From the NCBI GenBank assembly GCA_008828725.1, contig MEHQ01001215.1, forward strand, positions 124,001-188,000: DNA of 64,000 nucleotides. The letters run 5' to 3'. Source of the stretch: Saccharina japonica. Its lineage: Eukaryota; Sar; Phaeophyceae; Laminariales; Laminariaceae. Both the position numbers and the translations under genes were made by a program. Each line of letters starts with the position of its first letter. Within the stretch, counting starts at the first letter, position 1. The notes below the pieces were generated by a model that saw only the letters and a program-made list of their open reading frames with translations, had not been told where the DNA came from and made no database searches. Shown here piece by piece: positions 43,004-54,156 of this stretch.

Positions 43004-45806
43004 AAGTTTCCTTGGGTAGATCAGATAGGCAGTAGCCAGAGGCTTTATAAGTCCATAGGAAGGTTCTAAGCACTAGAATATTCATATGGACGCGATAACT
43101 CGTAGGATTAGCGCTTAGAATAACATAGGAACGATATTACCCCTTGGATAGGACTGGTATTATCCCTTGGACAGAATAGATGTTTCTTCAGAATGGCTAA
43201 ACACCATAGGAAAGTTCCATGGGCTGCTGTAGCTATTCGATTAACGGCTTTTAGCTGTAATCGGTCACCACGTCACAACAACGTGTACGTACGAACTCTG
43301 CTCGTTTTTTTTTTTTTATCATGCCGCCACCTGCTGGTAACATATATGCGTACAGTAGTACCTCATCCATTACTACTTGCTACGTACTGCTGTTTAATAC
43401 GTACACCAGCCACTACTACTTGCTACGTACTGCTGTTTAGTACGTACACCAGCCACAAAGAAAGGCGTTTGCTTCGGGCCTTTCATTCCATTTGTTTTGT
43501 TGGCAACTTGTAGGCAACAGACATGCCTGGGTGTCTATTACTGTACTGCTGTATAATAGCAGATGGCTCATTCGCCTCACGACCATACCACCGAGTTCTG
43601 TACTGGGCTGCTGTGCGACCGCGTGTAAGCGCAACGTGGGTGGGAATGGGGGCCAGGGATTAGTCGTGCTACTATTGGCTGATACTACAGAGTATATGTA
43701 CTCGGAAGGTAGAATCAGCACCGCTTTTTCTTTCATCCAACAAAAAATAAATAATACAAGGTTCCCCTCCGGGACGTGCCTAGGGGAGTGGCGCAAGGAC
43801 AAATCGAGAATATACTATTAATACAACATGCGATATTGTATCATACGCATGTAATATTGTATACTGGTATTACATAAATACGACGTTATGAAATATCTGC
43901 GTATTACTGCTGTACAAATATCATTTTAAAAACTGCACCTGCATTTTTGGGGATAAAACATACTCGGAAATATGATGGAACCATTACTACTATTGACTCG
44001 ATCGTTCTCAGAGATTTGTTAATGACCTCGCCAAACATTTTATCATATTTATCAATAGTTTATTGTTGTGGCGCTCAAGGTATGGAAGGTCTATGACACA
44101 CAGCACACACCGCACACGCACGCACACGTGACACATGGGACACAGCAGTGCTCGTACAGCAGTAGTGGTGGGATAGTATTTGCAGAANAAGTAGAAAAGG
44201 ATGCATCGAAGAAGGGGCTGAAACTCTCGACCACACCTGCCTACTACGTAAGAAATCCACTTGGTTTGTGTTTGCTGTTTGTCTTATATATGTGGGGTCT
44301 GGGTTATCGTGTGCCCGCACTCCGAAAATAATTACAGTAATTAACTCTATTTCTGGTACGAAATAATAAAATTGGAAATGCGATCTACAGTAATTATTTT
44401 TTGTTTTGCCCAGATTGCACCCCCGCACCTGAAAATAAATAGTTAAACATTAAAAAATGATTTGCCCAAATACCGGTACAGTATTATTTGTCGCGGCTTG
44501 CGCCATATGCACGACAGGCCGCACATACACCATGCAAGCACAGGCAGGCAGCAGGCAGCAGCGCAAAAGAGAGAGAGAGGTGTGGTGGCGATTGCTGATG
44601 ACGGATGCAAGCCGCCGATGAAGCAACCACTAATAGCCACAGCAGCAGTAAACGGCGGACCCGCCACAGTAATGTCTGCTGCTTGTGCTTCTAGGCGGGG
44701 CTGTGACCTCGTTGTTTGTGTTTGCTGCATATTGTCTGATGTCTTGTAGATTTCTGAAGTGAGCTTCAGGAAAGAAACACAAAAAATACATGTACTCGTA
44801 CGTATGAACAGTTGAGGTACGTACTCCTATTTGATCAAAGCGACCATTACATTTCAGGCCAAAGTGAGAGTGGGTCAGTCACATATATCAGCACAACAGA
44901 AAGGTAGATGGTGGATTACGGACCGCTTGCTCCGATGAACAGCTAGCCACAGCAGTACAGCGCAGATGGGTGTATCACCCAGGCACGGTGTTACCTGCTG
45001 CTGGTGCCTATGCAGAGTAGTAACGTTGTGCTCTCTGCATGTTCTGTTTCTACCTGTCTGTGGTATACCGATATGTCTGCGCTCTCCTGTGTGTGCGCAT
45101 GACCAGCTCGTGAAATCAGGGCAAACAACAGGACATTACGTATTATTTACTGGCACGTACGTACAAAAAAAGCCTTACGCAGAGAAACCAGGGAAATCGG
45201 CTTATCCACTCCCGCGGGAAAAAAAACTTTGAGCGCCCGCCACGCGAGCTACAGTGCTCGGATCGAGCTCAAACCTCGACCAATGTGTCCGGCCGGGCCT
45301 CCCGTGTCGGGGTACTTAGCGTTTTGCCGAAAAGCGCTCGCGCGGAGAGAAAAGTTGCGAAAAGTGCGAAAATTTCACAAACATAACTATACATATGATA
45401 GACCTATACCTTAAGTCTAATAAAGGTACGAACACCCCCCCCCGCCATGGCGCTATCCCGGCGTTTCCAAATTGCGGTAGCGGGCTCAAGTGCCCGCACG
45501 TACGTTCAACAGCGGTATGTACACAATCCCCTTCTACTGATTTACGTGAATGCCTCGTTCATATTATTTTCTACAGTATTATTATCTACAGTACCTGCCG
45601 CACGTATATACGTGCGTACGGAAGTACAGGACAGGACACCTATAAATGATAAGAAACAAGAAATCTGGTCCAGGCTAGATTTCCTATTTGACAGAGGGTG
45701 CTTTCTACAATAATTTCGAGATAACGACTCCCAAATTTCCTATTTTCCCTCTAAATCTCAGCCTGGCTTTTTTATTAGCCCGTTTATTATTGGGTGTCTT
45801 GCACTG
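43004..45806. other. Gene-poor region with a diverged relative of block G
   Basis: No gene is recognised. About 43,310-43,510 resembles 16,430-16,600 (TATCATGC, TGCTGTTTAATACGTACA, TTTGTTTTGTTGGCAAC words) and includes a 41-bp two-copy repeat near 43,373. About 43,757-43,803 resembles 16,118-16,180. The order of the two pieces is reversed relative to block G. A CA-rich stretch is at 44,090-44,130 and an N at about 44,187. The remainder is unremarkable. Confidence 0.55.
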
Positions 45807-45808
45807 TA

Positions 45809-46825
45809 CAGGGGTCCGCGTTAAAGTGGGGCCTCTTTTTTCCTGCAATTTGTTTTAAGATATTTTGTTTGTCGGTGTCAACCATAAGATATCGAATAGC
45901 TCAAAATAAAGAATCATATCTCCACCAGCTCTACAAGATAAGCACAACTGCTGGTATAGGCCTGCCGGGCTTGCCATCATCGCACTGACTTGGAGGTGCT
46001 AGCGTTACCACTCCTGTCTCCGCCTCTCTTTTGTGGCGGAAGAAAACCCCTTTGATCTGGCGGTGAGGATTGTCGTTTCGAGCTGCATAAAATCTGCAAA
46101 TCGTCGGTCCCAGCTGCGTTCTGCAGGACACGTTTCAGCACCGCCGCCCAACGCCGCGCGCAGCCAAACGTTGGCTGCTGCCCCTGCCAAGACGCATCGG
46201 AAACTTTGTCCGTGTTCGCTTTTGTGTTTCGAGGCGTTCATCGAGGACGGTGTGTGGTGAGTGGTGATTTGTACTCGTTCCTACCAGAAGCAAGTGGAAT
46301 CGCTGACGATTATGCAACCCCAGGTAGGTATGCCGCGATTCCACTTTCGTCTGGTAGGAACGAGTGTTAATCACCACACACCGTCCTCGACGAATGCCTC
46401 GAAACTCAAAAGCAAACACGGACAAAGTTTCCATTGGGTCTTAGTAGGGGCAGCAAACAACGTTTGGCTGCGCGCGGCATCGGCCGGCGGTGCTGAAACT
46501 ATTCCTGGACAACGCAGCTGGGACAGACGATTTTTGGATTTTATGCAGCTCAAAACGACAAGCCTCACCGCCAGATAAAAGGAGCTTTCTTCCGCTACTA
46601 AAGGGCAGCGGAGCCGGGAGTGGTCTTCAGAGCACCGTCAAGTTAGTGCGGTCATGTCAAGCCCGGCAGGCCTATACCAGCAGTTGTGCTTGTGTTGTGG
46701 AGCTGGTCCAGATATGATTTTGTATATTTTGGGCTTTTCGGTATTTTATGGTTGCCATCTAAAAACAAACGATCTCAACCGAGATTCCATGAAAAACGGA
46801 GGCCTCACTTTTATGCGGACCCCTG
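45809..46825. mobile_element. Tc1/mariner-type foldback element
   Basis: TA at 45,807-45,808 and 46,826-46,827 flanks CAGGGGTCCGCGTTAAAGTG and, reversed, CAGGGGTCCGCATAAAAGTG. The inverted similarity runs nearly the whole 1,017 bp, with its centre near 46,320. Landmarks such as TGCATAAAATC, CCCAGCTGCGTT, AACGTTTGGCTGC and CCGTCCTCGA appear in both arms, at roughly 85-90% identity by eye. No transposase. It shares its 11-bp end with the elements at 9,458, 20,998 and 27,435. Confidence 0.75.
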
Positions 46826-46849
46826 TAAAGCATATCACATGGCATATGA

Positions 46850-48450
46850 AAAATGACCCCCGGGGGGCACTTAGGTTAGGGCCGCCCGCGGGGGAACTTT
46901 AGCTTATTGCGCCTCTGGAATTGGGGCTGAATACAAAGTACGCCACCACGAGCGATTACGACGATCGTAGGGCACCAGATCTGTCTGGGAAACGTCTACG
47001 GCATGCTCTGGTATGGTGGTGTGGTGTGTGCAGCAGTTCAGCCGGTCATCGCCTTTCGCCCGATATTGTAAAGACAGCTTCGTTTTCTCGATATTCTGGA
47101 TCTTTCCAGGCATGTTTTGGGAGCGATATCGAGCTAAATGTACCTCCAGTAATCTCCCATATGAAGCAGGCACCACGAGTGATCACGACGACCGTAGGGC
47201 GCCACACCTGTCTGGGGGTTTCCTACGTCATGTGTCGCTGTGGTGTGTTGATGTATTCCGCCAGTCGTCGGTTTTCGCTTAACATACAGACGGAGTCGTG
47301 TTCTAGATACTCAGCACCATTCCGGTACTCTTTGGGGGCGCCTCAAGCTATTATTGCCTATGAAAATTGACTACATGAATCACGCCACCACGGGTGATCA
47401 CGACGACAGGAGGGCGTGAGGTTTATCTGGGAATTGTGTACGGCATTTTATTCGGTGGTGTGTGCATTAGTCCCGCCGATCATAGCTTCTCGACCGGTAT
47501 ACAGACAGGTTCATGTTCTCAATACTCCGAATATCTGCAGGCATTATTACATTATTATGGGAAACATCACCAATATAAAAGTGCCTCCGAAAATAGACTA
47601 CATGAAGCACGCCACCACGAGCCATGACGACGGTTCGAGACCAGGTATCTCTGGGTATTGTCTACGGCATGCGCCGCGCTAGTGTATGCAGTAGTTCCGC
47701 CGCTCATCGCGTATCGCTCGTGATGGCGGGCTTTTATTTCGGAGTCACCATAGTGTATTGTGCCCCCAAAAATGCCCCTGCAACGATTTTGGGTATTGAG
47801 ATTCCTAAAACGTATGTATACGAGGCAAGACACGATAACCGGTGGCCCTACTGCACACACTACAGCAGCTCATGCCTACTGCACACACTACAGCAGCTCA
47901 TGCCTACTGCACACACTACAGCAGCTCATGCCTACTGCGCACACTACAGCAGCTCATACCTACTGCACACACTACAGCAGCTCATACCTACTGCACACAC
48001 TACAGCAGCTCATACCTACTGCACACACTACAGCAGCTCATGCCGAACACAATCCCCAGACAGATATGATGCCTTACGATCGTCGTAAAAGCTCGTGGTG
48101 GCGTGCTTCATGCAGTGTTGTTCCGAAGGCACATGTTCAGCTTAGTGCGTGCCACCAAAACGCCTGGAAACATGTTGGGGATATCGAGAACACGAACCCG
48201 TCTGTATATCGGGCGAGAGACGATGACCGGCGAATCTATTGCACACACCACAGGAGCGTATGCCGAAGACAACCCCCAGAGGGGTCTGGTACTTTACGGT
48301 CACCGACAGCGCGTGTGGTATCAAGACTTATATTCCCAGGGCAATTTAAGCTTGTTGTGCCCCCAGTTCCGGGGGCGCAATAAGCTAAAGCGCCTCCGGG
48401 GGCGTCGGTCGCGAAAGTGGCCCCGGGGGCACATTAAACATAGTCTCCCA
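46850..48450. mobile_element. Foldback element of tandem repeats (Drosophila-FB-like organisation)
   Basis: Four direct units of about 215-230 bp start at the word CGCCACCACGAG or its variants (about 46,938, 47,166, 47,379, 47,609). Two units on the other side are in reverse (CTCGTGGTGGCGTG at about 48,090; a diverged one near 48,300). The outer flanks pair as CTTTAGCTTATTGCGCC (about 46,900) and GGCGCAATAAGCTAAAG (about 48,375). A 28-bp minisatellite lies at the centre. There is no gene. The exact ends and a target duplication could not be found. Confidence 0.6.
47847..48042. repeat. 28-bp minisatellite, 7 copies
   Basis: Seven nearly perfect copies of a 28-bp unit containing ACTGCACACACTACAGCAGC are present. 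Variants are GCAC/GCGC and CATG/CATA. Because 28 is not a multiple of three, all three frames stay open through it, giving spurious frames. Confidence 0.95.
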
Positions 48451-51400
48451 AATGATATACTACTGGTGCACCCGCCATGACAGGTAGTACGTATACCATC
48501 CGTTATTGTTTTGTTGTGATTGATACCACACTACACACAGCAGTAGTTCACCGCCGTACTCCATACCCCATGGCGACTACCATACTCAACCGCAGCAGTA
48601 CACAGCTGCGAGTAGCGGCTGCAGTGCAATGGTTGAAGATGCTGGTGCTGGTGTTGTTGTTGGTGCTCTTCCAATCCATTCTTGCTTCTGGCAGAATCAT
48701 AAATTCTCGCGTCATAGCTAAATTGCATTTGCGGGCCGCGACGGCGCCGCACGAACTAACAACAACCAACACCAACTGAAAATCATAAAGGCGTTGTTTT
48801 GCGACACACACACGATTCTACAGTATGCTGTGGCACGCCCGACTGCGATAGACGCATACTGTGTAAAGCATGAACTGTCATGTCCAAACCCCCCAACACT
48901 TTCCCTTGTGTCCTCGTTCCTCGTGGCAGATTAATCCACCGGTAGGGATTATACTTTTGGTATCAACATTTCGTGACTACTGTAGCTGCTACAATAGTTG
49001 GCCGGGTTGCGCAGAAATGGTCTTTTCGAAGTCGTGCTTTTGAAGCTCAGACAACATGCCGCCACCTCTACAGCGGCATTGCTCGGCACACCTACCGTAC
49101 ATGGACAAACTTTGATAGGGAGCGCCAAAACCATAGCCAAGAGCAAGATTCGCATGTAGCTGCATTCCATCTAGGAGTTCCAATCAAACGCATGGGCTGG
49201 AAAACCTTCAGATCAAGGGCGACGGCAATTCGTGGATATCATGGGCTACCATCAGGTCCGCTGCCGGAACATGCCGAGAGATTTAGAACCTCCGAGACGG
49301 ATAAACCGTGTTAATCTCGACATCGGCCCCTTAGCTGGTGGGAACACATCATTACATTGGTAGTTTAGATGGTCGTGCTGCCCGAACCCTGCTGTTTGTC
49401 GCCGCAGACGAGGCAGCAATTAAACTCTGTGGAGTCCTCTCTGCATAACACTTAACCAGTGGTACATAGATATATCATGTACGTGCGTGTACTCGGACCA
49501 TACCAGCAGGACCATCCGATTGCGACAACACCACACACAACATTTACTGTTTTCGCAGCTGCTGAGCATCGAGTCACGTATCCCACCTGCTTCAGCGAGT
49601 TAACCTTACCCTTGGAGTACGCAGCCGGTGTTTCTTCAAATCCGCAATGCAGCTGTTCACACAGCTGTACGAGTGTTTGTAAAGCTTGAATACAGACGAA
49701 CATCACTGTGGAACAAACAATTAGCGATATGCGAATCTCCCCCAGCAACACAAAATAGAATGTACGTTCGAAATCCCCGAGTATTGAAGTTATTGTCGAT
49801 ATCGTCGTACAAGCATCACCAGTCTTGTCGAAATTTCGTCCGATCTACAATTGGAACACTCCATTGCCGTGATACGAGTTTTTCCTACTAAAGATATTCC
49901 CGGGCAGGAACAATCCATGGCATGTTCCCACTAAAATAAAACAACGTAGTGATTGACACATATGTCGTCATACGAGCAACCCTATGGGCGGACACTAAAC
50001 TCAACCAGTAACCCTGCTAACAGTGAATACAACTCCAACCACTGCACTTTGACACCCTGCACGTGCGTACGCCTGGACAATAGCTCATCGTCCGCGATTC
50101 AGGATTAAAACACTTTTAAGTCGTATTCCGTTACGATTGGCGTATGCTACCTCGTAGGGGGGGCACTCCGACAAACGATATACGCACAGGATCCTTTTGG
50201 ATTTGTTTTAGTTGGATGACATGACGCGTACGGCTCAGTTTGATTTAGGGCGATATGGAAAATACCGGCGCCCGAAGAAAATGGGCCCCACCATGTGCAT
50301 GTCAAGACGGGTCATGGGTGTCCTGAACTGAGTTGTAGCGCACCGTTTGTCTCGACTGTAAACGCTACATATAGCGTTTCCACGACGTGGCACGCCAACC
50401 GCAGGAACCTGGGTACCTGGTATTTAGTCGTCCCACATGAAACTCACGCTTAAGTCTCTTCATATCCTGCTTCCAACAGTCTTGTTTCTTACTGCTTAGG
50501 AATATACTGCCCCAGGCATTCGAATGAACTATCATGATTCTATCGTAAGACTTTCCACGTATTGCAAAGAGTTCATTGCGAATAGGCTGTAGATAACTGG
50601 CCCACCCAAATACTGACGTAGTTACCGCCTTCATCTCACAACCTTTAATCCAACGTTGCGTGGTGTCCGCACAGCTCATGCATATGCCAACCACCGATAT
50701 TTATGCAGTTATAATTATTGACTTCTTCAACTCTGCATCGTCTCATATTCTCGCTCCGAACCGATCCTGACGCTGTACATATGACTGCAAAACGATTATC
50801 GCCACTATAGCCGGGGTCCTTGATTAGAAAGCCTGTACACGAGGCACACGCGATAGCGTCAACGACTACTGCTATCGTTTTTCATAATCGATAAAAGCGT
50901 CCATGCTACGTGTTCGCCGTTGCATCTACTGAAACGTTGGTCTGCAAGGAAATAGTTGTGTGGCATACGCGTTTAGGTCGGTAGTATCACTTGGGGTGCA
51001 GTTGGAAAGTGGAGGATGCGGGCCTGGATGTAGGCCTCCCTGGGTAGTAGCTCTTTCGTACAATTGTGAGACACTTCTCGGAAAGCGTCAGCTTCTCCCC
51101 ACAAGCACCGACTCCGTTTATATATATATATGCCAGCACAGGCACTTTACACGGTCGTAACATATTTAAACTCCTAAACACAATATATCTCCGACCGGAC
51201 TTGCACAGGCGTTGGTTGCACTTCCATATTTTTCGGTCTTACTCGAGCAACCGAATGACCATTGAGTGATAACGCGTATTTGTAATCACAACAGGCCCCG
51301 ACCTGGTAGGACATGGACCCCCTCCTTTAAACCAGCACGCTTTGGCGCCGGGTGCAACCCCCGCGAATGGTACCGCTCGTGTGCGTTGGCAGCTCCTTTA

Positions 51401-52332
51401 CTGCCCTACACCCTGAACCTATTTGCTCCTTCCTCGCCAGCATCTGGATTGGGTATCGGTACTATATTAGCTTCACTTCCCCGTTTTTCGGCCATCATTT
51501 TGATGGTAAACGTCTGACGTCTATCCTCACAGTGTGAAATGTAGGGATATGAGGCCCCGCCATACTAGGAGCAAGGCACAAAAGTCTAAATAGAACATGG
51601 TCATGTGAATAAATGTACGATGCTGACATCAACGTCTGGTTTGTCGTTTGTTCAACCGCTGTTCCTGGTCGCTAAATTAGCAAACTGTTCGGACCGCATC
51701 AAGTTTGACATGTCACCGACGCATTGTTTACTGCTCCTCCTCCGCACTGTTATATGTTCGGCGAAATGCTGTGCTTGCATAATTTCCTGTATACCGCGTT
51801 TATCGCAGCATTTGCCTCAATTGACAAGGGCTCCCTCCAATGTGAACTTGGCTTGGTTTCAGGGTAATTTTCGTAGGTTTCTCTGTTTCAATCCACGTCG
51901 CGAACTTAACCTAGCGACGAAACCAAGCTCGCCACTTGGAAAGCCTCTACAAAATGTTCCAGGGTTGCAGGAGGCGTAGTTGTTGTTCGTCAACAAGGTG
52001 TCATTGTTAACAACTACAATGTGTCATCGTTGATAAAGCGCATGTTATTGGTAACACAAATTGGCTGTACGGCACAAGATCGTATATCTTGTGCCAGGAA
52101 AACTGAGGTCGTGGCGCAACGAAACCGATTCCTAATAAATGCCAATTATGACGTTCCGCATTATTATGAGCTGCGTATCGCATGTGTAACTGAGAATGCT
52201 TGGTCAATTCTCCCCCGCTCGTGAAAAAACGTCCTGATTGGTGTGGCCCAACTTGGCTTTCAGCTGAAAGTTTGTTTTGTTGTGTGTTTTCGCCTGGCCG
52301 ACGACTGTACCACGTTCAGAAACGGGAACACC
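48451..52332. other. Gene-poor region, nothing recognised
   Basis: Short open frames (up to 124 codons) have no family resemblance that I can support. A 100-codon plus-strand frame at 48,477-48,779 has one hydrophobic stretch (LKMLVLVLLLVLFQSIL) and is a weak small-membrane-protein candidate. A short (TA)n tract lies near 51,119. The last ~130 bases lead into the ankyrin-like gene; no clear core promoter is visible. Confidence 0.5.
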
Positions 52333-54156
52333 ATGCCGGGCACCGAAGCCACCGAGACAGCCTCTTGTGGAGTTTATTTTTCTCTCGGCGCCAACGGTGA
52401 CGTCATGAGCCTGCTGGTGGAACTGCTGCCTACCCACCATGTCTTTTTCGCTGGGGTATCGAAGGATTGGAGAAAAGCATGGGCAGACACACCAAAACTG
52501 ACGCAAGCTATCACGGTCGACACTTCAATATCTCAGCTACAATGGAACTTCGATTGCGGCCTGAAGCAGAAACCGGCGATATGCGAACAAATCGCCGAAC
52601 ATTGTGGTGTTGAGATGTTGCAGCTCGCCCACTCGAATGGATGCGAGCTACCCCTTAAAGCTTTTCTCAATGCCGCCGCTCGGGGGAAGCTTGACATGGT
52701 TCAGTGGGCACTCGGCCAGTGCTGCGGTTGGCGTGAGATCCTGTGCAAAGCGGCTGCAACGGGGGGAAGTCTGAGCATTCTTCGCTGGGCGCGAGCTAAC
52801 GGATGCCCCTGGGACGCCACTACGTGCAGCGAAGCTTCTGGTGCAGGGCATCTCGATATCGTTAAATGGGCACGTTTCGGGAACTGCTCCTGGGATAGCC
52901 GAACTTGCTCGAACGCTGCTGTGGGTGGACACATGGACATTCTTCGGTGGGCGCGAACTCACGGCTGCCCTTGGAACGAAACTACTTGCAGCTCGGCATC
53001 CGGTGCAGGGCACCTCGACATCCTGGAGTGGGCACGTTGTAATAACTGTCCTTGGGATGGCCGAACTTGCTCCAAGGCTGCTGGAGGTGGACGCCTGCAT
53101 ATCCTTCAGTGGGTGCGCGCTCGCCACTGCCCCTGGGATGCCTCTACTTGCAGGGCGGCCGCCGAATCAGGACACCTCGATATCCTGCAGTGGGCACGCT
53201 CTCAACAATGTCCTTGGGATAAGGGGTCTTGCAGCAAGGCTGCTAGGGGTGGACACCTCGGCGTTCTTCAGTGGGCGCGGGCTAACGGATGCCCTTGGGA
53301 CTCTTTAACATTCTCGAGTGCTGCTGAAGGTGGGCATCTGGAATTACTTCAGTGGGCTAGGACGAACGGTTTGCCTTGGGGGTCGATTGTCACGTACCAG
53401 GCCGCCGCAGGGAACCACCTCGAACTGCTGCAATGGGCGAGGGCCCAAGGGTGCCCGTGGCACTCTCACGCCTGCATGAATGCGATTTCCAATGGGCAAC
53501 TAAACGCCCTACAGTTCCTTCTTGCCAGCGGCTACGACTTGCCGGTAAACACCGGCTTCGCGGCAGCTAGAATGGGGCACCTTCATATTCTGGAATGGGT
53601 TTGGCGTACCTCCTATGTATGTTCCAACGCAAGCATTTGCACGGGGGCAGTAGTCGGACGTCATCTAAGTGTTCTTCAGTGGGCACGGGCCAACGGCTGC
53701 CCATGGGATAGTGGCATATGTAGCGAGGCAGCTGGGAGAGGTGCGTTTGATATGCTTAGATGGGCCCAGGGTAACGGCTGCCCGTGGGACGAAAACACGT
53801 GCTCACGTGCAGCCACCGCAGGTCACCTGAACATACTCAAGTGGGCGCGCGCCCACGGCTGTCCATGGGATAGTCGTACGTGTTCAGAAGCTAGTAGGGC
53901 AGCAACCAGTGAAAATGGAGGCCATTTTGAGTTGCTGAAATGGGCACGGCGTAATGGATGCCCCTGGAATGAAAAGACGTGCAACGGCGCCGTCAATGCG
54001 AAGCGCTTGGATATATTGCAGTGGGCGAGGGCAGAAGGCTGCCCATGGGGTCACAGCACGTACCTCATAGCCAACACGTCCCAGACCGAAGAGATGTTTC
54101 AGTGGGCAATGGCCAACGGCTGTCCGCGGGGCGGTAAGGACGAGCACGTTTCGTAG
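52333..54156 (+). CDS. Ankyrin-like repeat protein (27-residue WARANGCPWD modules), F-box-like N-terminus
   Basis: The 607-residue protein comprises an N-terminal region of ~100 residues and about 16 tandem modules of 27 residues, consensus LxILxWARANGCPWDxxTCSxAAxxGH. It matches the short ankyrin-like repeats of stramenopile genomes; protein binding is the expected role and the partner is unknown. Residues ~25-55 (GDVMSLLVELLPTHHVFFAGVSKDWRKAW) resemble an F-box, which would suggest an E3 ligase adaptor; this is inference. The Met at 52,333 is preferred to the upstream Met at 52,243 because the broken relative at 62,725 begins at the equivalent place, shortly before GDVMELL. Modules 10 and 11 have diverged (LLASGYDLPVN, VWRTSYVCSN). 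Module 14 carries about six extra residues (RAATSE). The last module is truncated before the stop. No intron is needed to read the frame. Confidence 0.9.
   Translation: MPGTEATETASCGVYFSLGANGDVMSLLVELLPTHHVFFAGVSKDWRKAWADTPKLTQAITVDTSISQLQWNFDCGLKQKPAICEQIAEHCGVEMLQLAHSNGCELPLKAFLNAAARGKLDMVQWALGQCCGWREILCKAAATGGSLSILRWARANGCPWDATTCSEASGAGHLDIVKWARFGNCSWDSRTCSNAAVGGHMDILRWARTHGCPWNETTCSSASGAGHLDILEWARCNNCPWDGRTCSKAAGGGRLHILQWVRARHCPWDASTCRAAAESGHLDILQWARSQQCPWDKGSCSKAARGGHLGVLQWARANGCPWDSLTFSSAAEGGHLELLQWARTNGLPWGSIVTYQAAAGNHLELLQWARAQGCPWHSHACMNAISNGQLNALQFLLASGYDLPVNTGFAAARMGHLHILEWVWRTSYVCSNASICTGAVVGRHLSVLQWARANGCPWDSGICSEAAGRGAFDMLRWAQGNGCPWDENTCSRAATAGHLNILKWARAHGCPWDSRTCSEASRAATSENGGHFELLKWARRNGCPWNEKTCNGAVNAKRLDILQWARAEGCPWGHSTYLIANTSQTEEMFQWAMANGCPRGGKDEHVS

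Noticed and set aside
47847-48042. CRISPR-like array
   Set aside because: The 28-bp units are contiguous with no spacers; it is a minisatellite in a eukaryotic foldback element.
48949-49170. 73-codon minus frame with a signal-peptide-like start and a CC motif, superficially like a CC chemokine
   Set aside because: Chemokines are vertebrate proteins. The spacing of later cysteines does not fit, the frame is short and no splice structure supports it; chance resemblance is more likely.
52841-53308. Second protein in another frame of the ankyrin-like gene (155 codons)
   Set aside because: Open because the 81-bp repeat period keeps all frames similar from unit to unit; it is a shadow of the real frame.
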